Origin: Acanthosepion lycidas
Taxonomy: Eukaryota > Mollusca > Cephalopoda > Sepiida > Sepiidae
Assembly: GCA_963932145.1 (NCBI GenBank)
Contig: CAWVQA010000036.1
Span: forward strand, 310,001 to 374,000
Direction: 5' to 3'
DNA length: 64,000 nucleotides
Below the pieces are notes generated by a model. The model saw only the letters and a program-made list of their open reading frames with translations, did not search any database and had not been told where the DNA came from. Position numbers and translations under genes: made by a program. Positions 1 through 8,110 of the stretch are shown here, piece after piece; positions within the stretch are counted from its first letter, which is position 1; every line of letters begins with the position of its first letter.

Positions 1-35
1 CCACAATCTTTTTCATGGAAATCCCAGTCATATGA
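1..35. repeat. Satellite monomer fragment, left flank of the LINE
   Basis: These bases match the central part of the 201-bp monomer that fills 5921-64000, from the CCACAATC segment to the TCATATGA palindrome. The match stops abruptly at base 35, where the retrotransposon begins, and the same monomer resumes at 5931. This shows that the element sits inside the array and that the array continues to the left of the window. Confidence 0.93.
24..35. repeat. Target-site duplication, left copy
   Basis: The 12-mer CCAGTCATATGA here is repeated at 5919-5930 on the other side of the LINE. Its first two bases could belong to the AACC tail at the right end, so the true duplication is 10-12 bp. A short duplication of this kind is expected from target-primed reverse transcription. 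The site lies in the most constant part of the monomer. Confidence 0.88.
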
Positions 36-133
36 CGGCCCAGTTGGTGGGGCATTAGAATACGCCGACTGCCCCCCTGCAGAGGGTAAAAGTCCCTCAA
101 TGGGGCCACCTGTTGGCCGTGGGTGGCGACCCG
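36..133 (+). other. Predicted structured RNA at the LINE 5' end
   Basis: Folding by hand gives a compact three-way junction with almost no unpaired bases at the junction. The closing stem pairs 36-40 with 115-119, then 41-42 with 111-112, then 46-50 with 106-110. Arm one pairs 51-54 with 70-73. Arm two pairs 74-77 with 102-105 and carries a hairpin pairing 82-86 with 94-98. A further hairpin pairs 121-124 with 129-132. Most pairs are G-C. No energy calculation was possible. A role in translation, packaging or RNA processing is speculation. I tried to thread an HDV-like ribozyme fold and did not find a convincing one. Confidence 0.5.
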
Positions 134-623
134 TAATGTCTGGGGACGGGATCCTGGTGGTTGAGTAGGTTGTAACCCAGGTGTAAAGCGGTCACAATCC
201 TGTAACACACCACTTTGGCCCTTACCTGGCCTAGACGGGCGGTCGGAGGGGCCCGATCCAATCAATCGGCTGGTCATGTCAAGCCCCATCATATATAATC
301 CATCCCAAACCTATAACTGACACTCCTCTTCCCAACCAAAACTAACACTTAACCCTAAATATGTGATGGAAGGCGGTGGCTGAGGGTCAATCAATTTGGG
401 AGAAAAAAAGGATCTAACACACTTGCTAAACCTTCACAGCCGTAATACTTGGAAAACGGAAACAAAGGAACACGCGTGCTCATAGACTCCTCCCAAAGAG
501 AGTATATCATTCACGTAGCCCCGACATGGCAAGGCGAATGGGTTTCCCCCTTGTCATGTCCCAATACTGGACTCCGCGGTGGGTAGGGAGCGAGAATGAT
601 GAAAAAAAAAATAAAAACAATCA
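36..623 (+). promoter_or_regulatory. 5' UTR and presumed internal promoter region of the LINE
   Basis: There is no coding feature here. The first roughly 290 bases are GC-rich, in sharp contrast to the AT-rich ORFs and satellite. LINEs of this group are transcribed from an internal promoter at their 5' end, and CAGT at 41-44 could act as an initiator; this is inference from position. Several ATGs lie upstream of ORF1, including 597-599, which is followed at once by an in-frame TGA at 600-602. One upstream frame is open at 526-726 but overlaps ORF1 in another frame and shows no recognisable domain. The stretch from about 300 to 623 holds nothing else I can identify. Confidence 0.7.
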
Positions 624-1983
624 ATGGAAAAAACGAAATCTTCCAAGAGACCACATGCGGATAACGACTCGGAAACAGAAAATGACAGCGAAAACTTTCC
701 ACGATTTATTGTACTTGAAGCAATAAGCAAAAAAGCATTAACAGAAATTTCACCATTTAAAATACAAAAAGCAATATCAAATATCATTATACCAAAAAAT
801 GTAAAAAAATTACAAAATGGAACACTACTAGTAGAAGTAGAAAAAAAGATATATGCGGACACATTAATAAGAAAAAAAAAAACTACAAGAAATAGGAATA
901 AAAGCCTACCCACACCAAACCCTAAATTTCTCAAAGGGAGTAGTAAAAAGCAAGGAGATCTCCCTGTGCACTCTAGAGGAGATAAAAACAGAACTCCAAA
1001 CTCAAGGAGTTACAAATGTCAAACGAATAACAATAAAGAAAAATGAAGTAGAGATACAAACTAATACCTACATTATAACTTTCAACTCCCCCCAAATTCC
1101 AACAACAATTAAAATTGGATATGAAAGTATAAAAGTAGAACAATACGTACCAAACCCTCTTCAATGCTATAGATGCCACAAATTTGGGCATCACAGAGAT
1201 TCCTGTAGAAATAAAAGAATATGTGGAAAATGTAATGGAAAAGAACCTGAACATAAAGAAGAGAACTGCCCAAATGAGAGCCTATGCTCAAACTGTTTGG
1301 GAAACCACTCTGCTCTTTCAAAACAATGCAGTATATATAAACAGGAGAAAGAAATAATTAGAATAAAATACAAAAAAAATATATCTTTCATAGAAGCACG
1401 AAAGGAAGTTAAAAATAACATAAAAGAAAACACCTATGCTTCCATGGCACAAAAAGCAAATAAAATAAACAATGAAGATAAAATAAAAGGTTCAGTTGAA
1501 ATAACAAATTTATGCAAAGAATTAAAAGCTTTCCTCGAAGAATTAAAAACCTTTTTAATTGAACTTAAATTGGATCAAAATCAAACTCAACAATCCAGAT
1601 CAAATGGAATAAACCCAGAAGAAGGCAAAAAACTTTGGAAAGAAAACATAGAACAAAACTCCAGCGAACCCTCTTCTTCCCAAACTAAGAAAATGAAAAA
1701 TAAACAAAAAGAAAAAAAAATGACAACAGAGCAAGAAAGCACCCGATCAAGATCTAATTCAAAATCAAGAATCAATATATCAAATGAAAATAAATTTGAG
1801 CCTATGGAATATATGGAAATAGAAGAGAAAGAAAACAAACAAAATTCAAAACAAAACCAAAAATCTGACCGAAGGATACCACAAGCAGTTGAAGACAAAG
1901 CTTCTAAAAACTCAAAAGATGGAAAAAAACTAGGGAGGACAAATGATATAAACCTAGCAGGTAACTTTACCCCCAAAAAATGA
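624..1983 (+). CDS. LINE ORF1, gag-like nucleic-acid-binding protein, frameshifted
   Basis: ORF1 proteins bind the element RNA and form the ribonucleoprotein with ORF2. Translation starts at ATG 624, the first ATG after the in-frame stop TGA at 600-602. The first 86 codons (624-881) run in one frame. The coding signal then continues in another frame from 883 to the TGA at 1981-1983 (366 codons), giving about 452 residues in total, a usual size for this family. The second part holds three zinc knuckles: C-X2-C-X4-H-X4-C at 1165-1206, C-X2-C-X6-H-X4-C at 1222-1269, and C-X2-C-X3-H-X6-C at 1285-1329. A charged Lys/Glu/Asn-rich, low-complexity tail follows. The frame break falls in an A11 run (872-882). 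It could be a disabling indel, a sequencing error in a homopolymer, or a site of slippage. Without a frame change, translation would stop at 1046 and lose all the knuckles. ORF2 begins 10 bases after the stop. Confidence 0.85.
872..882 (+). other. A11 homopolymer at the ORF1 frame break
   Basis: Upstream of this run, the gag-like reading is in the frame of ATG 624. Downstream, from CTA at 883, it is in the frame that carries the zinc knuckles. The two frames differ by one base (+1, or equivalently -2), so the run is one base off the length that would keep a single frame. Homopolymers are prone to mutation, polymerase slippage and sequencing error. Confidence 0.8.
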
Positions 1984-1993
1984 AAGTATAATC

Positions 1994-4900
1994 ATGGCAC
2001 ATAAGATCCTGCAATGGAACTGTCGTGGAATAAAATCTAATTACAATGACCTACTCATACTTATGTCACTACTGTATCCAGCCGTCATCTGCTTACAGGA
2101 AACTTTTTTACAAGAAAATGCCAACTTAAAAATTAAAAATTATAAACAATACCACTATAACCACAATACAGGACATAGAGCTAATGGAGGAGTGTCAATA
2201 TTGATTAGAAATGACATACCGCAAAGTAAAGTACACATTAAAATTAAATTACAAGCAATAGCAACACAAGTGACACTAGATAAAACCATCACAATTCTTT
2301 CCATCTATATACCCCCACAGGAACCAATAAATACAACAGAAATAAACAACTTGATGGAGCAACTCCCTAAACCCAGAATCTTACTAGGAGACTTTAACAG
2401 TCATAATCCTATATGGAATAGCAAAAAAATAGATACTAAAGGTAAAATAATGGAAGAAATAATTAACACCCATAACTTATGTCTATTAAATCATAAATCC
2501 TCAACCTACCTTAATCCCTCCAATGGAACAGAATCGTCAATAGACTTAAGTATATGCGATCCAGAAATTTGTATGGATTATACATGGAAAACACATAGCG
2601 ACACATGTGGCAGTGATCATTACCCGATCATTCTAGAAAATCAAAAGCCTGCCAAGGAAGAAAAGATAGGCCCCGTCAGATGGAAACTGAAAAGAGCCAA
2701 CTGGGAGGGTTTCAAAAACAAATGTAAACAATTACTGATACAGTCAAAAGACACAGACAACTCGATAGAATATTTTACCAAAACATTAATAACCATTGCC
2801 TCAGAAAATATACCAAAAAAGCAAAATAATTATAAAAAAACTAAACCCTGGTTTGACAAAAACTGCCAAAAAGCAGTCAGAAACCGGGAAGCAGCATTGC
2901 GAAAATTCAAAAAGGAACCCACAACCCAAAATTTGATTGAAATGAAAAAACTCAAAGCAGTAGCACGGAAAACTGTTAAAGAAGCAAAAAGGGAATGTTG
3001 GAAAAAATATGTAAATAGCCTAAATACACATTCCAAAACCAAGACAATATGGGAAATGATGAGAAAAATAGCTGGGAAAAATCAAATATACCCAATAATA
3101 CATCTTAAAAAGGACAACAGTAAAGTAACTAGCAAAAAAGAGATAGCAAATCTACTAGCAGAGACATTTGCAGAAAACTCTAAAATGAGCAAAAATCAAA
3201 ACCTACAAAAGTGTAAACAAAAAGATATAAATAACCAACTAAATTTTACATCTAAAAATACAGAAGCCTACAACAATTTATTCACCGAAGCAGAACTAAT
3301 AGAAGCCTTAAAAAAATCCCATAATACAGCAGTAGGCCCAGACCAAATCCACTATGAATTTATTAAACAACTACCACAAGAATCGCTGAAATACCTTTTG
3401 AATATTTTTAACAATATTTGGACTACTGGGAAATTTCCCAAAATATGGAGAGAATCAGTAATTATTCCCATACTCAAAGAAGGAAGAGAGGGAAACAACC
3501 CACAAAGTTACCGACCAATAGCATTAACAAGCTGTCTATGTAAGACAATGGAGCGAATGGTCAACGCCAGATTGAGTTGGTTTCTAGAAGAAGGAAAACA
3601 CATATCAAAATATCAATGCGGATATAATAAAGGAAGAAGTACAATAGATCACATAATAAGACTAGAAACAGCCATAAGAGAGGCCAATTTAAACAAACAA
3701 CATCTAATAGCTATATTCTTTGATATAGAAAAAGCATTTGATCAAACCTGGAAACATGGTATAATGAAAGATCTGCATAAACTAGGATTAAGAGGTCGAC
3801 TACCAAACTTTGTAAAAGGATTTTTAACAGATAGACTCTTCCAAGTACAAATAGATGCTACACGTTCTGATTATCAAAAGCAAGAAGAGGGAGTACCACA
3901 GGGAAGTGTACTCTCCCCTACACTTTTCAAAGTAAAAATAAATGACATAATAAAAAACATCAAATCAGGAATACACTGTAGCCTTTATGTTGATGATTTT
4001 ACAATATATTACAGATCGAGAAACCTCAACACAGCAGAAAGACAACTTCAACAATGCTTACATCAAATAAACAAATGGACACTCGAAAACGGTTTTAAAA
4101 TATCAAAAACAAAAACAAAATCTGTACACTTCTGTCAAATGAAAAAATTACACAATAACCCAACTCTAAAACTAGGAAATGAAGAAATACCTGTAGTTCA
4201 GCAATATAAATTTCTAGGAATGATCTTTGACAGCAAACTGACCTTCAGACCACATATCAATTATCTAAAAATAAAATGTTTTAAAGCTCTCCAACTACTG
4301 CGAACAGTAGCCCATACAGAATGGGGAGCTAGCAAAGAAACCCTTCTTAAACTTTATAGAACATTGATCCGCTCCAAACTGGACTATGGCAGCATGGTCT
4401 ACCAATCAACTAGAAAGTCTTATCTGAAAACAATAAACACAATACACCATGAAGGCCTTCGGATAGCTCTAGGAGCCTATCCCACCTCACCTATAGAGAG
4501 TCTACATGTAGAGGCAAACGAACCCCCATTACAACTAAGAATGGAGAAACTAGCAACTCAATACTATCTAAAACTCTCTTCCTGTCCTTCTAACCCCATA
4601 CACGATTGTGTACTTACACCAAATCACAAAGAGAAATTTAATCTTAACACAAATAAAATCAAAACATTAGGATTCCGAATAGAAGGAATCATCCAAGAAA
4701 ATAATATACAATCTAATCAAATACTTAAAACCAACCAATCAAACATACCACCATGGATAATCAAAAATCCAAACATAATATTAAGTTTAAACAAATTATC
4801 AAAATCAAAAACACACCCCACAATATACATTGAAAAATTCTCAAAAATAAAAGAAAAATATCAAAACTACGAAAGTATTTACACGGACGGCTCAAAAGAC

Positions 4901-5668
4901 GAAGAAAAAACAGGCAGCGCAGCAATAATTAAAAAAACAATTATCAAAAAACGGTTGCCAAATGAAGCATCTATTTTCAGTGCAGAAGCCTACGCAATAA
5001 AACTAGCACTAAATTACATATCAAAAAACAAAGGAGAAAACTACATTATTTTCTCAGATTCATTATCTGTATTAAAATCCCTAAAAGGGAAAAGACTGGA
5101 AAATCCATTAATACAAAGTCTTCTATATAAACTACATTCAATGGAAAAAAGCAAAAATATCATCTTCTGCTGGATTCCTAGCCATGTCGGCATCCGAGGA
5201 GGAGATAGGGCAGATATTGCTGCTAAATCATCTTTAAAAATGACAATAGACGAAAATCTTGAAATTCCATATACAGACTTAAAATCTAAAATAAATAAAT
5301 ACATAAGAAACAAGTGGCAAAATTCATGGAAAAACCAAACCGGAAATAAACTATTTCAAATTAAACCTAAAATAGGAAAATGGGGAAATAATATTGGAAA
5401 TACTCGGAAAAAACAAGTCGTCATAACCAGAATACATATAGGACACACATACTTAACCGATTCTTATATATTAAAAAAGACAAATCCACCAAAATGTAGA
5501 TGTGGAAGCTTAATCACAATTAAACATATTGTATTGGAATGCAAAATCATAACCGGAACAAGACAAAAATATCTCAATGGAAAAGGGTTAAAAGAAATAT
5601 TCAAAAATACAGACACAGAAAATATATACAGTTTTCTCAGGGAAATAAAGATCCTCAATAAAATATAA
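1994..5668 (+). CDS. LINE ORF2: APE endonuclease, reverse transcriptase, RNase H
   Basis: This 1224-residue protein carries out target-primed reverse transcription: it nicks DNA, copies the element RNA and removes RNA from the hybrid. The APE-type endonuclease occupies about residues 1-215, with Asn9, Glu36, Asp133/Asn135 in GDFN, and Ser207-Asp208-His209. The reverse transcriptase covers about 430-760, with FFDIEKAFD (Asp577), GVPQGSVLSP (633-642) and the catalytic YVDD at 665-668. A conserved post-RT region runs to about 845. RNase H lies at about 960-1080, with YTDGS (Asp965), SAEAY (Glu998), SDS (Asp1022), SHVG (His1064) and Asp1074. A C-terminal zinc motif uses Cys1168, Cys1170, His1178 and Cys1183. 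There is no internal stop or frameshift and every catalytic residue I know is present. The ATG lies 10 bases after the ORF1 stop, so reinitiation after ORF1 is plausible. The length and domain order fit I-clade elements. Confidence 0.95.
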   Translation: MAHKILQWNCRGIKSNYNDLLILMSLLYPAVICLQETFLQENANLKIKNYKQYHYNHNTGHRANGGVSILIRNDIPQSKVHIKIKLQAIATQVTLDKTITILSIYIPPQEPINTTEINNLMEQLPKPRILLGDFNSHNPIWNSKKIDTKGKIMEEIINTHNLCLLNHKSSTYLNPSNGTESSIDLSICDPEICMDYTWKTHSDTCGSDHYPIILENQKPAKEEKIGPVRWKLKRANWEGFKNKCKQLLIQSKDTDNSIEYFTKTLITIASENIPKKQNNYKKTKPWFDKNCQKAVRNREAALRKFKKEPTTQNLIEMKKLKAVARKTVKEAKRECWKKYVNSLNTHSKTKTIWEMMRKIAGKNQIYPIIHLKKDNSKVTSKKEIANLLAETFAENSKMSKNQNLQKCKQKDINNQLNFTSKNTEAYNNLFTEAELIEALKKSHNTAVGPDQIHYEFIKQLPQESLKYLLNIFNNIWTTGKFPKIWRESVIIPILKEGREGNNPQSYRPIALTSCLCKTMERMVNARLSWFLEEGKHISKYQCGYNKGRSTIDHIIRLETAIREANLNKQHLIAIFFDIEKAFDQTWKHGIMKDLHKLGLRGRLPNFVKGFLTDRLFQVQIDATRSDYQKQEEGVPQGSVLSPTLFKVKINDIIKNIKSGIHCSLYVDDFTIYYRSRNLNTAERQLQQCLHQINKWTLENGFKISKTKTKSVHFCQMKKLHNNPTLKLGNEEIPVVQQYKFLGMIFDSKLTFRPHINYLKIKCFKALQLLRTVAHTEWGASKETLLKLYRTLIRSKLDYGSMVYQSTRKSYLKTINTIHHEGLRIALGAYPTSPIESLHVEANEPPLQLRMEKLATQYYLKLSSCPSNPIHDCVLTPNHKEKFNLNTNKIKTLGFRIEGIIQENNIQSNQILKTNQSNIPPWIIKNPNIILSLNKLSKSKTHPTIYIEKFSKIKEKYQNYESIYTDGSKDEEKTGSAAIIKKTIIKKRLPNEASIFSAEAYAIKLALNYISKNKGENYIIFSDSLSVLKSLKGKRLENPLIQSLLYKLHSMEKSKNIIFCWIPSHVGIRGGDRADIAAKSSLKMTIDENLEIPYTDLKSKINKYIRNKWQNSWKNQTGNKLFQIKPKIGKWGNNIGNTRKKQVVITRIHIGHTYLTDSYILKKTNPPKCRCGSLITIKHIVLECKIITGTRQKYLNGKGLKEIFKNTDTENIYSFLREIKILNKI

Positions 5669-5918
5669 TCCTTTCAAATAATGTATATGTATGTGCTTAT
5701 AGACATATATATGCATGTACGAATGTAAATATTAAAATACACAATCAGAAATAGTCACAAGAAAAAGTAATCCCAAAAAACACAGATTATGAAACCCAAC
5801 AGCCTCTCAAACTTTTATACAAAATAACCAACTTAAATTCATAAATTAATAAGGCTTCGGCATAAATTGACCCAAATAGGAGTTGACATGCCGTTAAATC
5901 CAACAACCAACCAACCAA
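5669..5918 (+). other. 3' UTR of the LINE
   Basis: This is an AT-rich, non-coding stretch of about 250 bases between the ORF2 stop and the terminal repeat tail. It contains alternating TATATATGCATG-type sequence near 5700 and a terminal inverted repeat at 5858-5893. I saw no canonical polyadenylation signal in it, in keeping with a tail that is not poly(A). Confidence 0.75.
5858..5893 (+). other. Predicted 3' stem-loop of the LINE RNA
   Basis: CGGCAT at 5858-5863 is a perfect inverted repeat of ATGCCG at 5888-5893, with a 24-base loop containing two TTGAC copies. It lies just before the repeat tail, where LINE reverse transcriptases of several clades recognise their template. The function is inferred from position only. 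Confidence 0.45.
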
Positions 5919-5920
5919 CC
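5905..5920 (+). repeat. AACC-repeat 3' tail of the LINE
   Basis: Four AACC units end the element, preceded by a related CAACAACC stretch. Short tandem tails instead of poly(A) are typical of I-type elements. The last two bases also match the target duplication, so the boundary is uncertain by two bases. Confidence 0.85.
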
Positions 5921-5930
5921 AGTCATATGA
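5919..5930. repeat. Target-site duplication, right copy
   Basis: Identical to bases 24-35. From 5931 the satellite continues exactly as expected for the rest of the interrupted monomer (GTCGAGTCCATGC). Confidence 0.88.
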
Positions 5931-7440
5931 GTCGAGTCCATGCATGCTACGATCACGGTATGAATTTGAAGGCAAAATATTTTTTTTGCAGATCTTAGAT
6001 TAGGTCTTTCCCTGTCCATAATGCTAAATGAAGGAAGTAAAAAAGAAATATAAATAGGAAACAGAAGAGAAATGTACAGTGATCACCCATTTTCGGCCCA
6101 CAATCTTTTTCATGGAAATCCCATCCATATGAGTCGAGTCCATGCATGCTACGATCACGGTAGGAATTGGAAGGCAAAATATATTTTGCAGATCTTAGAT
6201 TAGGTCTTTCCCTGTCCATAATGCTAAATTGAGGAGGTAATATAGAAATATAAATAGGAAACAGAATAGAAATGTACAGTGATCACACATTTTCTGCCCA
6301 CAATCATTTTCATGGAAATCCCAGTCATATGAGTCGAATGCATGCATGCTACGAACACGGTATCAATTTGAAGGAAAAAAATTTTTGTGCAGATCTTAGA
6401 TTAGGTCTTTCCCTGTCCATAATGCTAAATTGAGGAGGTAAAATATAAATATAAATAGGAAACAGAAGAGAAATGTACAGTGATCACCCATTTTGTGCTC
6501 ACAAACTTTTTCATGGAAATCCCAGTCATATGAGTCGAGTGCATGCATGCTACGAACACGGTATCAATTTGAAGGAAAAAAATTTTTGTGCAGATCTTAG
6601 ATTAGGTCTTTCCGTGTCCATAATGCTAAATTGAGGAGGTAAAATAGAAATATAAATAGGAAACAGAAGAGAAATGTACAGTGATCACCCATTTTGTGCC
6701 CACAAGCTTTTTCATGGAAATCTCAGTCATATGAGTCGAGTCCACGGATGCTACGATCACGGTATGAATTTGAAGGCAAAATATTTTTTTGCAGAACTTA
6801 GATTAGGTTTTTCACTGTCCATAATGCTAAATTGAGTAGGTAAAAAAGAAAAATAAATAGGAAACAGAAGAGAAATGTACCGTGATCACCCATTTTCGTC
6901 CCACAATCTTTTTCATGGAAATCCCAGTCATATGAGTCGAGTCCATGCATGCTACGTTCACGGTATGAATTTGAAGGCAAAATATTTTTGTGCAGATCTT
7001 AGATTAGGTCTTTCCCTGTCCATAATGCTGAATTGAGGAGGTAAAATAGAAATATAAATAGGAAACAGAAGAGAAATGTACAGTGATCACCCATTTTCTG
7101 CCCACAATCTATTTCATGGAAATCCCAGACATATGAGTCGAGTCCATGCATGCTACGATCACGGTATGAATTTGAAGGCAAAATATTTTTGTGCTGATCT
7201 TAGATTATGTCTTTCACTGTCCATAATGCTAAATTGAGGAGGTAAAATATAAATATAAATAGGAAACAGAAGAGAAATGTACAGTGATCACCCATTTAGT
7301 GCCCACAATATAATTCATGGAAATCCCAGTCATATGAGTCGACTCCATGCATGCTACGATCACGGTATGAAATTGAAGGCAAAATATTTTTGTGCAGATC
7401 TTAGATTAGGTCTTCCCTGTCCATAATGCTAAATTAAGGA
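5931..7440. repeat. Diverged satellite monomers next to the LINE
   Basis: The seven or so monomers right of the insertion carry more private changes than those deeper in the array. Examples are GGTAGGAATTGGAAGG near 6160, and the pair near 6345 and 6545 that share CGAACACGGTATC and AAGGAAAAAAATTTTTG. The shared pair is one monomer apart, which points to a local duplication. Whether the higher divergence is real needs a monomer alignment. Confidence 0.55.
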
Positions 7441-7444
7441 AGTA

Positions 7445-8110
7445 AAATAGAAATATAAATACGAAAAAGAAGAGAAATGTACAGTGATCACCCATTTTCT
7501 GCCCACAAACTTTTCCATTGAAATACCAGTCATATGAGTCGAGTCCATGCATGCTACGATCACCGTATGAATTTGAAGGCCAAATATTTTTTTGCAGATC
7601 TTAGATTAGGTCTTTCCCTGTTCATAATGCTAAATTTAGGAGGTAAAATAGAAATATAAATAGGAAACAGAAGAGAAATGTACAGTGATCACCCATTTTG
7701 TGCCCACAATCTTTTTCATTTAAATCCCAGTCATATGAGTCGAGTTCATGCATGCTACGATCACGTTATGAATTTGAAGGCAAAATATTTTTGTGCAGAT
7801 CTTATATTAGGTCTTTCCCAGTCCATAATGCTAAATTGAGGAGGTAAAATACAAATACAAATATAAATAGGAAACAGAAGAGAATTGTACAGTGATCACC
7901 CATTTTCTGCCCACAATCTTTTTCATGGAAATCCCAGTCATATGAGTCGAGTCCAAGCATGCTACGATCACGGCATGAATTTGAAGGCAAAATATTTTTG
8001 TGCAGATCTTAGATTGGGTCTTTCCCTGTCCATAATGGTAAATTGAGGAGTTAAAATAGAAATATAAATAGGAAACAGAAGAGAAATGTACAGTGATCAC
8101 CCATTTTCGG
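7445..8110. repeat. Duplicated 3-monomer block, copy 1 (partner 9461-10126)
   Basis: This block and 9461-10126 share rare variants in the same order at an offset of about 2016 bp, which is ten monomers plus 6 bp. Shared markers are ATACGAAAAAGAAGAG, TTTTCCATTGAAAT, AAATTTAGGAGG, TTCATTTAAATCCC, and an AT tract one 6-bp unit longer than normal (near 7853 and 9869). A few differences, such as CTGCCC against CGGCCC at the start, show it is not brand new. Confidence 0.8.

Larger units (their letters stand above)
36..5918 (+). mobile_element. Nearly full-length I-clade/Nimb-like LINE retrotransposon
   Basis: The element is about 5.88 kb, in the order 5' UTR, ORF1 (gag-like, CCHC knuckles), ORF2 (endonuclease, reverse transcriptase, RNase H, zinc motif), short 3' UTR, and a 3' tail of AACC units rather than poly(A). 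It has no LTRs. A 12-bp target duplication flanks it, and it interrupts a satellite monomer cleanly. The APE endonuclease combined with an RNase H domain after the reverse transcriptase, and CCHC knuckles in ORF1, points to the I superfamily. The exact clade (I, Nimb or a relative) is inferred and would need a reverse-transcriptase tree. ORF2 is intact and ORF1 has one frameshift, so the copy is young but probably not autonomous as sequenced. The first five bases (36-40) precede a CAGT that resembles the 5' end of I-type elements, so the exact 5' terminus is uncertain by a few bases. Confidence 0.92.

Noticed and set aside
36-133. HDV-like ribozyme at the LINE 5' end
   Set aside because: I could not place the double-pseudoknot helices in the required order. 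A simple three-way junction explains the pairing better.
526-726. Open frame of 66 codons upstream of and overlapping LINE ORF1
   Set aside because: It overlaps the gag-like N-terminus in another frame, has no recognised motif and ends soon after ORF1 begins. It may be a 5' UTR remnant or chance.
554-1976. Minus-strand open frames opposite ORF1 (554-934, 973-1254, 1109-1321, 1191-1433, 1587-1976)
   Set aside because: They are Phe/Ser-rich antisense readings of Lys/Glu/Asn-rich coding DNA, with no domain.
2830-5658. Minus-strand open frames opposite ORF2
   Set aside because: Short shadows of a clearly coding plus-strand ORF with intact catalytic motifs.
36-5918. Retrovirus or LTR retrotransposon
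   Set aside because: No LTRs, protease or integrase. The endonuclease is APE type and the 3' end is a short tandem-repeat tail, which fits a LINE.
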